A stretch of DNA of 64,000 bases from Opitutaceae bacterium BACL24 MAG-120322-bin51 (GCA_905182435.1 CAJJBN010000019.1:1-64000); one strand, 5' to 3'; numbered from the stretch's first letter, positions 40,061 to 50,105 are shown. Numbers and translations are program-made. Notes: generated by a model from the sequence alone, not told the origin.

Positions 40061-41005
40061 ATGATTCTTGGTGGGAAACGCTCCGTCGTTTCCAACTAGA
40101 TTCCAGACCAAACCTGATGACTACGCGTGGAAATGACGGAGCATTTCCCTCCAGCATTCAGCGGCGCAATAGATGTCAGAATAGTCGAATCAAACATGAT
40201 CCTTGCAGGGAAACGCTCCGTCGTTTCCAACTAGATTCCAGGCCAAACCTAATGACTACGCGTGGAAATGACGGAGCATTTCCCTCCAGCATTCCGCGGC
40301 GCAATAGATGTCAGAATAGTCGAATTAAACTTGATCCTTGCAGGGAAACGCTCCGTCGTTTCCAGCTAGATTCCAGGCCAAACCTAATGACTACGCGTGG
40401 AAATGACGGAGCATTTCCCTCCAGCATTCAGCGGCGCAATATATGTCAGAATAGTCGAATCAAACATGATTCTTGGAGGGAAACGCTCCGTCGTTTCCAA
40501 CTAGATTCCAGGCCAAACCTAATGACTACGCGTGGAAATGACGGAGCATTTCCCTCCAGCATACAGCGGCGCAATAGATGTCAGAATAGTCGAATTAAAC
40601 ATGATCCTTGCAGGGAAACGCTCCGTCGTTTCCAGCTAGATTCCATACCAAACCTAATGACTACGCATGGAAATGACAGAGCATTTCCCTCCAGCATTCA
40701 GCGGCGCAATATATGTCAGAATAGTCGAATCAAACATGATCCTTGGAGGGAAACGCTCCGTCGTTTCCAGCTAGATTCCATACCAAACCTAATGACTACG
40801 CATGGAAATGACAGAGCATTTCCCTCCAGCATTCAGCGGCGCAATATATGTCAGAATAGTCGAATTAAACTTGATTCTTGGAGGGAAACGCTCCGTCGTT
40901 TCCAACTAGATTCCAGGCCAAACCTAATGACTACGCATGGAAATGACGGAGCATTTCCCTCCAGCATTCAGCTGCACAGTATATGTCAGAATAGTGGATC
41001 AAACT
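40061..41005. repeat. Repeat family B, seven tandem copies of 135 bp
   Basis: Units begin at 40061, 40196, 40331, 40466, 40601, 40736 and 40871. Each has two palindromes, GGGAAACGCTCCGTCGTTTC and GGAAATGACGGAGCATTTCC, then CAGCATTCAGCGGCGCAATA. Single copies lie elsewhere in the window. As 135 is divisible by three, one frame stays open over the whole array (40018-41031), but this is a side effect of the period and not a gene. No other feature is seen between the P-type ATPase and troD. Confidence 0.95.
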
Positions 41006-41076
41006 TGATTCGTGTTCGGCAAATTCCATGATGCCAAGTTACAGAGAAAGCAGGTCAAGACGACGCAGAAAAGCAG

Positions 41077-42033
41077 TTAAGCAATCGTATTTTCAGAATC
41101 CGCAACCACATCCAACTGACCAAACTTCTTCACTAAAATTCCGTGCCGTGGCGCACAAAACAGGACGACTGCAAAGATCACGCCCGCCATCACTGCCATC
41201 ATTCCTGAGGTCGAAGTCGCATCGACCAGCGCAGGATCGAAGCCCATCCAGCCCGGTAGCAGAATCGCCGACACATGCCCAAGCACAGCCGCGATGGCTG
41301 CTAATACCACACTAATAATCACCATCAGATCTAGTCGATCTGTTAATAGATGCGCAGCAGCAGCGGGCACGATCAACATCGCGATGACGATGATACTACC
41401 GACTGCTTCAAATGCCGCCACCGTCGTGATCGCGACCAAAGTCATCAGCATATAATGGATTAAATTGGCATTGATCCCCATCGTTGTGGCGAGTTCCGAA
41501 TCAAAGGATGAGATGCGCAGTTCTTTAAAAAACAACACCACAAACAACAAGTTGACCACACACACTGGCGCCAACACGATCACCGCACGCGGCACTTCCC
41601 AGACGGAGCCAAACACTTGCGGGCGCCAGACGACATCGAGCGGCGTCAACTCAATCGCACCATACAGCACACAGCTCGCATCGAGATCGACATGATCCGC
41701 GGCTTGCACGATCAGCAACAACCCCAGCGCAAACAAAGTGGTAAAGACGATCCCCATCGATGCACCTTCGTCGACCTTGCCGAAACGACTCACCCACTGC
41801 GTGAAAATCGCGGTCAAGACACCCACAACGGCCGCACCGATAAACATCGTCAAACTCGCACGCGCCCCCGTGATTAAAAATGCAATCGCCAAGCCCGGCA
41901 GCACCGCATGGCTAATTGCATCGCCCATCATGCTCATTTTACGCAGCACCAAGAAGTTGCCTAAAAGCGCGCACGACACCGCCGCCAAAATGCCGACCAC
42001 CACGATCCATGTATCAATTGAATACCAAGTCAT
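41077..42033 (-). CDS. troD: Mn/Zn/Fe ABC transporter permease (TroD-like)
   Basis: 318 residues from ATG 42033 (MTWYSIDTWIVVVGILAAVS); the frame reaches 42087 but the added part lies in the element-E leader. ABC-3 family permease with about eight helices; LVLRKMSMMGDAISHAVLPG is the loop that contacts the ATPase. GSIIVIAMLIVPAAAAHLLT is also conserved. Last gene of the four-gene metal operon, after the DtxR-fused permease. Confidence 0.88.
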   Translation of the reverse strand: MTWYSIDTWIVVVGILAAVSCALLGNFLVLRKMSMMGDAISHAVLPGLAIAFLITGARASLTMFIGAAVVGVLTAIFTQWVSRFGKVDEGASMGIVFTTLFALGLLLIVQAADHVDLDASCVLYGAIELTPLDVVWRPQVFGSVWEVPRAVIVLAPVCVVNLLFVVLFFKELRISSFDSELATTMGINANLIHYMLMTLVAITTVAAFEAVGSIIVIAMLIVPAAAAHLLTDRLDLMVIISVVLAAIAAVLGHVSAILLPGWMGFDPALVDATSTSGMMAVMAGVIFAVVLFCAPRHGILVKKFGQLDVVADSENTIA

Positions 42034-42175
42034 TGCTACGCAGTGAGAGTAAGGCGCTGCGCGCCTAGTGAGGGTGAGAGTGACCAAGCGCGAGTAGCGC
42101 GGAGATGGTAACCCGTCTGCGGTTTGCCCCGCAGGGGTGACTTAACTGGGTGCCCTTTCGGCAAGTGGATAAACA
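42034..42175 (-). repeat. Repeated leader element E, copy upstream of troD
   Basis: On the minus strand, in order: CACTTGCCGAAAGGGCACCC, CCCCTGCGGGGCAAAC, CGCGCTACTCGCGCTTGGTC and a CACTCTCACCCTCAC stretch, ending at the troD ATG. It sits inside an operon, between troC and troD. Confidence 0.7.
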
Positions 42176-42246
42176 TAGTGATAAAAAATTCCATTTCTAA
42201 TGGCTCCGCAAGGCCTCCGTCCTAATTCCTAATTCCTAATTCTCCA

Positions 42247-43602
42247 CTAGTCTCCAGGCGTGATGGGGTGTGGACTCGCAGGCACTTCGAGGCCACTCGC
42301 AGTGCGCAATTTGATTAACTTCGCCTCAAGCAGCGCTACCAAGTTTTCGCCCAGCACATGCTCGACCTCATCCGCATCGCGATCGACTCGGCTGGTTGCC
42401 ACATCGGCATATTCGATCAAATATAGTTCCCACAGGCGGTGATTACGCGTGACCTGGGCCGCAGCCTCCAGCCCCGCCTCAGTCAACAGGATCGCATCAT
42501 CTTTGCTCACCGTATCGATCAATCCCTGATGATAGGCGCGCCCCAAGCAATGCCGCAATTGCCGATCAGTCCAGGTGCGCCGGCCGCGCAGCTGACGAAA
42601 CGGCACCGCGCGAATACTCACCCCATTCATGCGCGGACCATCGGCTTCCAAAATTTCATACAAGGCACGGAGTAAATGTTGACGGCCAACACTTCGCTTC
42701 AAATTCAACTGACGCATAAAGCGCACCAGCACACCTCGCTCGTTGCCAAACAGCATACTGAATAGAAACAGCGTCGCTGCCACTAATACGATCAACGCAC
42801 CCGCAGGCATGTTTGGAATCAACGCGCTCACACTCGCGCCCAGCCAGCCGCTGACACCACCAATCAATGCAGAGAGCAATAACATCTGGTCCAGACGGTC
42901 CGTCCAAAACCGCGCAGCCGCTGCTGGCGTGATCAAAAAAGCAATAATCAGAATCAAGCCCACGGCTTGCAAACCCGCGACAGTCACTGCAGTGACCAAC
43001 GCAAGGAGTAGCATATCGAGCCACTTAACCGGCCAGCCCTGCGCAGCCGCGAAAGTTTCATCGAAACACAGCAGGCGGAACTCTTTAAAAAGCAACAACG
43101 AGAGCAATAGCACACAGCTAGTCACGACCATTAACAGCCTAAAATCGCTCAATACCATCGACGCAGTCTTACCATAAATAAATGATTCCAAACCAGCCGC
43201 TGCACCGTCTGGCATCTTGGTGACCATCGTCAATAAGGCGACGCCCGCACCGAAGAAGACACTCAGCACAATCCCCATCGCCGCGTCATCTTTAATACGC
43301 GAGTGATTGCGTATAAACAAAACCGTCGCGCAGCCCAACACTCCAGTCACTGCAGCTCCGAGCAATAATAGCGGCAACGACTTACCCTGCCCACCTAGCA
43401 TCACGCCCACAAAGAAGGCAAGACACACACCTGGCAAAGTCGCATGCGAGAGTGTATCCCCCATCAACGAGCGCTTACGCAATAACAAGAAGCCACCCAT
43501 CAGTCCACACGCACAGCCCAATAGCATGGTGCAGATCACCACCAGCCGCGTATTGTAATTCCGCAGCAGCAAGACATCGAGGATCTCTGAAAGTTCTAAC
43601 AT
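42247..43602 (-). CDS. troC: Mn/Fe-type ABC permease fused to a DtxR-like C-terminal domain
   Basis: 451 residues from ATG 43602 (MLELSEILDVLLLRNYNTRL). Residues 1-300 form the ABC-3 permease: LLLRKRSLMGDTLSHATLPG and VGLILIIAFLITPAAAARFW. From about 302 the protein is soluble: SVGRQHLLRALYEILEADG and ILLTEAGLEAAAQVTRNHRL with WELYLIEYADVATSRVDRDA and DEVEHVLGENLVALLEAKL. That matches the helix-turn-helix edge and dimerisation/metal domain of DtxR/MntR repressors (the LTxxG...RHRL...EEH pattern). It may gate transport by metal occupancy. Confidence 0.85.
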   Translation of the reverse strand: MLELSEILDVLLLRNYNTRLVVICTMLLGCACGLMGGFLLLRKRSLMGDTLSHATLPGVCLAFFVGVMLGGQGKSLPLLLLGAAVTGVLGCATVLFIRNHSRIKDDAAMGIVLSVFFGAGVALLTMVTKMPDGAAAGLESFIYGKTASMVLSDFRLLMVVTSCVLLLSLLLFKEFRLLCFDETFAAAQGWPVKWLDMLLLALVTAVTVAGLQAVGLILIIAFLITPAAAARFWTDRLDQMLLLSALIGGVSGWLGASVSALIPNMPAGALIVLVAATLFLFSMLFGNERGVLVRFMRQLNLKRSVGRQHLLRALYEILEADGPRMNGVSIRAVPFRQLRGRRTWTDRQLRHCLGRAYHQGLIDTVSKDDAILLTEAGLEAAAQVTRNHRLWELYLIEYADVATSRVDRDADEVEHVLGENLVALLEAKLIKLRTASGLEVPASPHPITPGD

Positions 43603-43644
43603 GCGACTAGTGAAGAGTGGTAGTGAGGGGTGAGGCGTGGACAA

Positions 43645-43838
43645 ATGGAGGGCAATGCTCCGTCATTGCCGCATTGTTCAGCGCAATTGCGACAGACATC
43701 GGTAGAAACGACGGAGCGTTTCCCTCCACAGGAAAAATCGAATAGCCCATAATAGCCCTGCAAGGACTTCGCCAGCTCATCGGTAGAAACGACGGGGCGT
43801 TTCCCTCCACAGGAAAAATCAAATAGCCCATCATAGTC
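43645..43838. repeat. Repeat family B with an 81 bp tandem duplication
   Basis: A family-B half (GGAGGGCAATGCTCCGTCAT) is followed by GGTAGAAACGACGG at 43701 and again at 43782. The 81-base unit ends in CAAGGACTTCGCCAGCTC, which in its second copy is the 3' end of troB. The array lies between troC and troB inside the operon. Confidence 0.85.
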
Positions 43839-44648
43839 CTACAAGGACTTCGCCAGCTCCTCGGCTGCTTCGCTCAAAAGTGAGAGTTTACCACCATAGG
43901 TTTTACGAAGATTCTCTTGAGTAAAAACATCCTTGGTTGGCCCCGACGCGACGACGCGCATGTTTAACAACACCGTCCAATCAAAATATTGAGGCACCGT
44001 GGCCAAATCGTGGTGTACCACCAGGCAGGTTTTTCCACGTTGCTGGAGTTCCTTCAACAGCTCAACAATGGCTCGCTCAGTCGCGGCATCGACCGCGGCA
44101 AACGGCTCATCCATAAAATAAATATCCGCATCCTGCACCAAAGCACGGGCAAGGAAAGTACGCTGTTGCTGCCCGCCCGAAAGCTGGCTGATCTGACGAT
44201 GCGCATAGTCCGCCAGCCCGACACGGTCCAATGCTTGCAGTGCCAATGCCTTTGAGCGCTTATTCACCCGGCGAAACCAACCGAGTTTGCCGTAGGTGCC
44301 CATCGCCACCACATCAAGCGCACTGACCGGGAAATCCCAGTCCACACTCTCACGCTGCGGCACATAACCGACCCGCTTGCGCGCCTTACCATATGACTCG
44401 CCAAAGATCGACACCTCGCCCGAGGTGCGCGGAATTAAATCGAGACACGCTTTAATCAAAGTACTCTTACCCGCACCGTTCGGCCCGACGATACTCACCA
44501 GCTTTCCAGCAGGAATCTCTAAATCAATGTCCCACACCACAGGCTTGCGATGATATGCCACCGTCAAATCCCGGATCACCAGCGGCAGCGATTTCTGCTC
44601 TGCGATCTTCGGTAATGGCTGTATGGTTGGTTTCGACACTGCGTTCAT
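43839..44648 (-). CDS. troB: Metal ABC transporter ATP-binding protein (TroB-like)
   Basis: 269 residues. Walker A VGPNGAGKSTLIKACLDL, Q-loop YVPQRESVDWDFPVSALDVV, signature QLSGGQQQRTFLARALVQD, Walker B DIYFMDEPFAAVD and switch His LVVHHDL. PQRESVDWDFPVSALDVVAM is typical of the Mn/Zn importer group. It energises the TroC/TroD permeases; TroA delivers the metal. Confidence 0.93.
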   Translation of the reverse strand: MNAVSKPTIQPLPKIAEQKSLPLVIRDLTVAYHRKPVVWDIDLEIPAGKLVSIVGPNGAGKSTLIKACLDLIPRTSGEVSIFGESYGKARKRVGYVPQRESVDWDFPVSALDVVAMGTYGKLGWFRRVNKRSKALALQALDRVGLADYAHRQISQLSGGQQQRTFLARALVQDADIYFMDEPFAAVDAATERAIVELLKELQQRGKTCLVVHHDLATVPQYFDWTVLLNMRVVASGPTKDVFTQENLRKTYGGKLSLLSEAAEELAKSL

Positions 44649-44835
44649 AAGAATTGATTTTTATTGCCGCGAAAAGACACAAATAGTTTTAAATAATATA
44701 AAGTAAGTAGAGCGCATAATGAACTCTTTCAAACGATCTAGGTGATTGCATCGATTTTACTTTTTTTGTGATTCTTGCTGCCTTTGGCTTCGACCTTCGG
44801 TTGGGTGTCGCTGCGCGCGGTATGTAGCCGAATAA

Positions 44836-45849
44836 TTAGTGTGCCACTCCAGTTAATTTGCCCTGCATACCCAGCTCAGGTGCCTCGCCACCCAGCGCGC
44901 GGGTGATCGTGGTAATATTGCTATCGATCATACCGATATAAGTCCCTTCGTAAGTGCCAGCTTGCCCCATCGCATCCGAAAACAACGCGCCACCGATGCG
45001 CACAGCGTGCCCACGTGCATTTGCACCTTCCACCAAGGCACGGACATTTTTATCGGCAACCGAAGTCTCGACGAAAACGGCTGGAATCTGCTGCTCTACG
45101 ATGTAGTTAACCAAGTCCTCTAGATCCCGCACTCCAGCTTCGGACTCCGTGCTCACGCCTTGAATACCGCGAACGGTGAGCCCCGTCGCACGGCCGAGAT
45201 AGTTAAACGCATCATGCGCCGTCACTAACACACGCTTCGATTCGGGAATCGATCCAATCGCCTGCTGTGCATACGCATCCAACGCTTCCAACTGTACTGT
45301 GTAAGCGGTTGCATTGGCAGCATAAATATCCGCATGCGCTGGATCGAAACTCGACAGCGTCTCCGCCACTACGGTCACCGCTTGCATCCAGCCCCGCACA
45401 TCCATCCACACGTGCGGATCGGTGTACGTAGAGTCATCCTCTTTTTGCAACAAATAATCTGAAGTCTGCAAGATCGCTTCAGTCACCGCCCTGACCGGCT
45501 TACCGCTGCTTGCGACCCGCACCAGCACGTCCGTCATTTTACCTTCAAGCAGCAGACCATTATAAAACACCACATCCGCTGTACTGAGATTCACCACATC
45601 ACTCCGAGTCGGCTTGTAAAGGTGTGGGTCGACACCTTCGCCAATGATCCCCTCGACCTGCGCGTAGTCGCCCGCGATGTTACGTACGATGTCGGTAATC
45701 ATGCCGACCGTACACAGCACTCGATAGGGCTCATCGGTACGACGCGCGGAATCAGCATCCGACGATTTCTCTGAGCGGCCACAGCCAGTTAAAAACGCAG
45801 CTACAATCACGAGGCCCGAAAGAATAAAGAGAGGTCTATCAAATTTCAT
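44836..45849 (-). CDS. troA: Metal-binding lipoprotein of the ABC importer (TroA/PsaA cluster A-I)
   Basis: 337 residues from ATG 45849 (MKFDRPLFILSGLVIVAAFL), with lipobox TGC. Candidate metal ligands are GVDPHLYKPT (His), YTDPHVWMD (His), AVFVETSVAD (Glu) and IGMIDSN (Asp). The His-His-Glu-Asp set is that of Mn/Fe binders (PsaA, MntC), whereas ZnuA-type proteins use a third His. There is no His-rich loop either. A Mn or Fe cargo is therefore favoured. The first gene of the operon; a 187-base spacer without a gene follows it. Confidence 0.88.
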   Translation of the reverse strand: MKFDRPLFILSGLVIVAAFLTGCGRSEKSSDADSARRTDEPYRVLCTVGMITDIVRNIAGDYAQVEGIIGEGVDPHLYKPTRSDVVNLSTADVVFYNGLLLEGKMTDVLVRVASSGKPVRAVTEAILQTSDYLLQKEDDSTYTDPHVWMDVRGWMQAVTVVAETLSSFDPAHADIYAANATAYTVQLEALDAYAQQAIGSIPESKRVLVTAHDAFNYLGRATGLTVRGIQGVSTESEAGVRDLEDLVNYIVEQQIPAVFVETSVADKNVRALVEGANARGHAVRIGGALFSDAMGQAGTYEGTYIGMIDSNITTITRALGGEAPELGMQGKLTGVAH

Positions 45850-45867
45850 ACTTTGAATAGTCAAAGT
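45850..45867. promoter_or_regulatory. Operator-like palindrome abutting the troA start
   Basis: ACTTTGA-ATAG-TCAAAGT: perfect seven-base arms, immediately before the troA ATG. Placed to block initiation or translation. A DtxR/MntR-type or Fur-type regulator is possible; the motif matches no consensus I can name. Confidence 0.5.
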
Positions 45868-45979
45868 AGCATCATTGCATGTCAAGCAGTAAGCAAATCG
45901 GCCACTTCGCAAGTACCCCAAGCAATGCCCGCAATAAGCCATAGACAAGGCACGCCGATTCAGGCACAAGAAGCCCCCA

Positions 45980-46468
45980 ATGAGTGACTACATCCTACTC
46001 ACCGACGGCAGCGTGCATACCCAAACCAAGACCGGCACCGGGGCATCGCTTCTGATTCGAACAGCAGAGCAAACACTCTCTATGGAGACACTGCGCACGC
46101 GTATAAAGGTTCAGCAATTCGTCGATACATCTTCGACTAAGCTCGAGCTACAGACCCTACTCTGGGCGCTGTCCGAACTGCCCAAAGACTGCGATCATCT
46201 CACCATCTATACCGACTCGCAAAATATCATTAACCTGGCGGCGCGACGGACACGCTTCGAAGCGCACGACTACTATTCGAAGCGAGGCCTGCCGCTGCGC
46301 AACACCGAGCTCTACCAAGCTTACTTCCACAGCACCGACCCATTAAACTTCGAACTAGTCAAAGTGAAGGGGCATCAATCCACTCGGAAGCGCAATCAAA
46401 TCGACCAGCTCTTCGCCCTGGTGGATAAGGCCTCACGCAAAGCGCGATTGGTTGGGAAGGTAAAGTAG
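45980..46468 (+). CDS. Ribonuclease HI-like protein
   Basis: 162 residues. RNase H acidic residues in order: YILLTDGSVHTQTKTG (Asp), TKLELQTLLWALSEL (Glu), LTIYTDSQNIINL (Asp) and RNQIDQLFALVDKASR (late Asp). The VKVKGHQS segment carries the conserved His. It should cut RNA in RNA-DNA hybrids. It differs from E. coli RnhA in its linkers, so it may be a second RNase H rather than the main one. Confidence 0.82.
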   Translation: MSDYILLTDGSVHTQTKTGTGASLLIRTAEQTLSMETLRTRIKVQQFVDTSSTKLELQTLLWALSELPKDCDHLTIYTDSQNIINLAARRTRFEAHDYYSKRGLPLRNTELYQAYFHSTDPLNFELVKVKGHQSTRKRNQIDQLFALVDKASRKARLVGKVK

Positions 46469-46531
46469 AAGTGGCTTCCAGCCGCTTGCTCATGATGCTG
46501 AAAAAGCGGCAGGATGCCGCTTCTACTTTCC
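46465..46531. repeat. Large imperfect hairpin (REP-like) after the RNase H gene
   Basis: AGTAGAAGTGGCTTCCAGCC folds onto GGCAGGATGCCGCTTCTACT across about 20 bases. Not seen elsewhere in the window, but of the same style as the other intergenic palindromes. Confidence 0.6.
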
Positions 46532-46533
46532 AC

Positions 46534-46575
46534 AAAAAAGGCTGCTCCCCGAATTCAGGAAGCAGCCTTTTGAAA
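46534..46575. terminator. Bidirectional terminator between RNase H gene and ftsH
   Basis: AAAAAAGGCTGCT, loop, AGCAGCCTTTT. Serves convergent transcripts. Confidence 0.85.
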
Positions 46576-46592
46576 AATGTAACTGCAGCGAG

Positions 46593-48641
46593 TTACGCAG
46601 GCGATGGTGCCGCGGCTTCTTCGCCAGACAGGTCGCCCTTGTCGTCATCTTCTTCAGCCTGTTTCGCGACCTCGTCATCAGAGTCTTCTTCAGGCTCTGC
46701 CTCGGGCTCGATGATCTCGCGCTTAATGATCGGCGAGCGCATTTCACCATGATCAAGGATCTCTTGAACGTGAACGCCATCAATCGTTTCGTGCTCCAAC
46801 AAGGCCTCTGCCATGGTATCAAGCGCAGTGCGGTGCTCTTTCAAAATTTCGAGCGAACGCAAATACTGCTCTTGCACGATGTCGTAGATTTTCTTATCAA
46901 TCTTTTGTGCAGTCTCTTCGCTAAAGTTATTCGAGCCAGCACCCATCGTGCCCATGTAAGCGTGATTCTGGCTTTCACCGAAAGCGATCGGGCCGAGATC
47001 AGTCATCCCCCAATCGCACACCATATGGCGCGCAGTCGAAGTGACCATGCGAATATCGCCGGACGCGCCACTGGTGATGTCGCCCATCACAATTTCCTCA
47101 GCCGAACGGCCGCCCATGCCAGTGCAGATTTGATTCAACAGACGCCGCTTGGAGTGATTGAGCAAATCCTTCTTCGGCATAAACATAGTCGAGCCGAGGC
47201 TCTGACCGCGCGGTATAATCGTCACCTTGTGCACGGGTAAATGCCCATCATCCACCACCGCTTGGATCAAAGCATGCCCGGCTTCGTGGTATGCAGTGAT
47301 CTTGCGATCTTCGTCATCCATCAACTTACGTCGCTCACGTCCGAAGGATATCTTATCACGCGCTTCGTCGAGATCGTTCATCTCCACAGCATCCTTATCA
47401 TAGCGTGCCGCGATCAAAGCACCTTCATTGAGAAGGTTGGCTAGGTCAGCACCAGAGAAGCCTGGCGTGTTACGCGCAACGTGTTCGAGGTTCACCTCTT
47501 CAGAAAGTGCGAACTTCTTGGCATGCACCATGAGAATTTCGCGGCGACCATTGAGGTCAGGCAAATCAATTGTGACTTGGCGGTCAAAACGACCTGGACG
47601 TAGCAACGCCGAGTCGAGCACATCCGGACGATTGGTCGCGGCGATGATGATCACACCTTCGTGGCCATCGAAACCATCCATCTCAACGAGGAGCGAGTTC
47701 AGCGTCTGCTCACGCTCGTCATTACCACCACCGACACCTGCGCCACGCTGGCGACCCACGGCATCGATCTCATCAATAAATACGATACAAGGCGCGTTCT
47801 TACGGCCTTGCTCAAACATGTCACGCACACGTGCCGCACCGACACCGACGAACATTTCGACGAAGTCCGAACCACTGATCGAGAAAAACGGCACTTCAGC
47901 CTCACCGGCCACCGCCTTTGCCAGCAATGTCTTACCAGTGCCCGGAGGGCCCATCATCAGCACCCCTTTAGGAATACGACCACCGATGCGTTGAAATTTC
48001 TTCGGGTCTTTGAGGAAGTCAACGACCTCGCTGACTTCTTCCTTCGCTTCGTCGCAACCCGCAACATCCTTAAAAGTCAGCGCGTCTTTATCGCGCGTCA
48101 GCATCTTGGCTTTACTCTTACCAAAACTCATCGCGCCCTTCCCTGCGCTCTTTAATTGGCGCACGAAGAGGAAATAAAGCAGGCCAATAATCAGCAGAAA
48201 CGGCAGGAAACTAATCAAGATATCCTGAAACGCGGTGCTGCGGCGGCTCTCCTTGAGCACTGCGCGCACGAGATCAAAATCTTTCTCCAGCAAGCGGCCC
48301 TCAGCAGAAAACTGCACCTTTTCCGGCACACTCGCATCCGAGAGATTCACATCATACTTCGGATTGAGCATCTTACCGGCAACGATATAGCCAGCTTCGC
48401 CAAGCGAAGGGTCGGGCTTCATGACACCATCGCCCGGCTCGATCTGTCCATCTTTCACGGCTTGCACCAATTCGCTGATAGTCAGGCGTTCATGGTTCGA
48501 ACCGGCACCCGGTTGCGCGAACCAGAGTCCAATGATAGCCGAGATAATGACCAAAAAAATTAACAGCACTTTAGGGTTAAAGCGCTCTGGTTGGCCGTTA
48601 TTCGCGGGCTCTTTCTGTTGTGGATTTTGCTGTGATGACAT
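46593..48641 (-). CDS. ftsH: ATP-dependent zinc metalloprotease FtsH
   Basis: 682 residues. Two N-terminal transmembrane segments ([17 protein letters not shown] near 28-45 and [17 protein letters not shown] near 145-165) flank a periplasmic domain. AAA module: [18 protein letters not shown] (Walker A), [11 protein letters not shown] (Walker B), SRH at RPGRFDRQV. Protease site [11 protein letters not shown] with the third zinc ligand further on. The last 40 residues are acidic. Quality-control protease for membrane proteins. It lies directly downstream of tilS, an arrangement common in bacteria. Confidence 0.97.
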   Translation of the reverse strand: MSSQQNPQQKEPANNGQPERFNPKVLLIFLVIISAIIGLWFAQPGAGSNHERLTISELVQAVKDGQIEPGDGVMKPDPSLGEAGYIVAGKMLNPKYDVNLSDASVPEKVQFSAEGRLLEKDFDLVRAVLKESRRSTAFQDILISFLPFLLIIGLLYFLFVRQLKSAGKGAMSFGKSKAKMLTRDKDALTFKDVAGCDEAKEEVSEVVDFLKDPKKFQRIGGRIPKGVLMMGPPGTGKTLLAKAVAGEAEVPFFSISGSDFVEMFVGVGAARVRDMFEQGRKNAPCIVFIDEIDAVGRQRGAGVGGGNDEREQTLNSLLVEMDGFDGHEGVIIIAATNRPDVLDSALLRPGRFDRQVTIDLPDLNGRREILMVHAKKFALSEEVNLEHVARNTPGFSGADLANLLNEGALIAARYDKDAVEMNDLDEARDKISFGRERRKLMDDEDRKITAYHEAGHALIQAVVDDGHLPVHKVTIIPRGQSLGSTMFMPKKDLLNHSKRRLLNQICTGMGGRSAEEIVMGDITSGASGDIRMVTSTARHMVCDWGMTDLGPIAFGESQNHAYMGTMGAGSNNFSEETAQKIDKKIYDIVQEQYLRSLEILKEHRTALDTMAEALLEHETIDGVHVQEILDHGEMRSPIIKREIIEPEAEPEEDSDDEVAKQAEEDDDKGDLSGEEAAAPSPA

Positions 48642-48650
48642 TTATGCGGG

Positions 48651-50105
48651 TCAAATTGGGTTTCTTCGTTGGTAAGTCAATCTAAGAGCCCACTTCGTTG
48701 CGGTTCCGATTTTCATGGTATCCGCAGGCGGGAAGCCTGGCACCCAAATAATTTCTCCTGACTGCGATACGACAAGCGGTAGCAACTTTCGTTCCGTTAC
48801 CGGAATGTGCCGGTCTATAAACCAGTCTTTCAGTTTCTTCGTGCCCGGCGCACCGAGCGGTCGAAAGCGGTCTCCCTGCTGCCAACCCCGCACATCAAGT
48901 TCCTCCTCTGCTGCCACCGCAACGTAGGACTCCAGGTCGGCATTCACTCCGCCCGTCATAATAGTGCTGCGTAACGCATCGTCCAATTCCACGAACTCTG
49001 TCTCCAGCAAAGCACCCGTCGACAGCATCAGCGACTCGCCCGCTTCGATCGATCCGGACACCAAAAATTGCCCCGCAACTTGTGCCGACACCAATCGAAC
49101 CGTCGCTTCATCGAGCTCAATATAAAAAGCACCCGCACTGAGACGATTCTTTCGCTTCAGCGCATAGACCGCGGCCATCAATAAATCCATCGCCGGTGCG
49201 CTCATCGATTGAATCAGATGATGCGCACTCAACCATGCCGACAAGGCCCGCCGCGTCAGTGCCCGCGGAGCCGAGCGCAGCGCGACGCGATCCAGCGTGA
49301 CACTATCACTAAAAGCTTCAGGCAAAGTCAGCCGCGCCAAACCATCCAGCGCATCTGCTTCCTCTTCCAGTAAAAACCGGGAACGAGCCGCGCCCGCCGA
49401 AGCATTCCGCGCCAACGCCTCGCTCAAACTAGGAATCACATTATGGCGCAGCGCATTGCGCGAAATTCCAAGATCTTGGTTGGAAATATCTTCGCGCCAA
49501 GGAATCTCGCAGGTATTCAACGCCATACGAATCGCCCCCGCACCCAAATGCAACAGCGGCCGGACATGTGTCGGATAAGCTTGGAAAAAATGTATTGGTC
49601 GCGGCGCTGCCAAACCATCCGAGCCACTGCCGCGCGCCAAGCGCTGCAGCTGTGTCTCTAAAACATCATCCTGCTGATGGCCCAAAGCAATACACTGGCA
49701 ATTGTGCTCCTGCGCTGCCGCACGTAAAAAATCCAAGCGCAAGGCCCGCGCAGTCGTCTCCGTAAACGCCGCCTCATTTTCCGGCCGCGCCGCAGTCACA
49801 AATGGACAGCTCAAGTGCTGCGCCAATTCTTGCACAAACGTCGCATCTAGCTGCGAATCCTCGCCGCGCCAGCGGTGATTGTAATGTGCGACCACCAATT
49901 CGATTCCCAAGGCGTCAGCCTGTGCCCACAGTTGGCAAAGCATAAAGATCGAATCCGCGCCCCCCGAGCAAGCCACTAACACACGCTGACACGAATCGCC
50001 CGCAAGCAACTCACGCACATTCGCATGCAATGAGCGCGCGCCGAGTTCAACATACAAGCTGCCCGCTGCTTCGGGCCAATTGTGGGGGTGTGATGCGTTC
50101 GACAT
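48651..50105 (-). CDS. tilS: tRNA(Ile)-lysidine synthase
   Basis: 484 residues. PP-loop ATP-binding motif RVLVACSGGADSIFMLCQLW, then ELVVAHYNHRWRGEDSQLDA and CIALGHQQDDVLETQLQRLA, all conserved in TilS. The C-terminal domain reads RFRPLGAPGTKKLKDWFIDR with LLPLVVSQSGEIIWVPG. It converts C34 of the CAU tRNA to lysidine so it reads AUA. The gene ends 10 bases before ftsH. Confidence 0.95.
   Translation of the reverse strand: MSNASHPHNWPEAAGSLYVELGARSLHANVRELLAGDSCQRVLVACSGGADSIFMLCQLWAQADALGIELVVAHYNHRWRGEDSQLDATFVQELAQHLSCPFVTAARPENEAAFTETTARALRLDFLRAAAQEHNCQCIALGHQQDDVLETQLQRLARGSGSDGLAAPRPIHFFQAYPTHVRPLLHLGAGAIRMALNTCEIPWREDISNQDLGISRNALRHNVIPSLSEALARNASAGAARSRFLLEEEADALDGLARLTLPEAFSDSVTLDRVALRSAPRALTRRALSAWLSAHHLIQSMSAPAMDLLMAAVYALKRKNRLSAGAFYIELDEATVRLVSAQVAGQFLVSGSIEAGESLMLSTGALLETEFVELDDALRSTIMTGGVNADLESYVAVAAEEELDVRGWQQGDRFRPLGAPGTKKLKDWFIDRHIPVTERKLLPLVVSQSGEIIWVPGFPPADTMKIGTATKWALRLTYQRRNPI

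Noticed and set aside
40018-41031. 337-codon open frame on the plus strand
   Set aside because: It is the translation of a 135 bp tandem repeat; the period is divisible by three, so absence of stops is automatic. The single copies of the repeat elsewhere are not coding.
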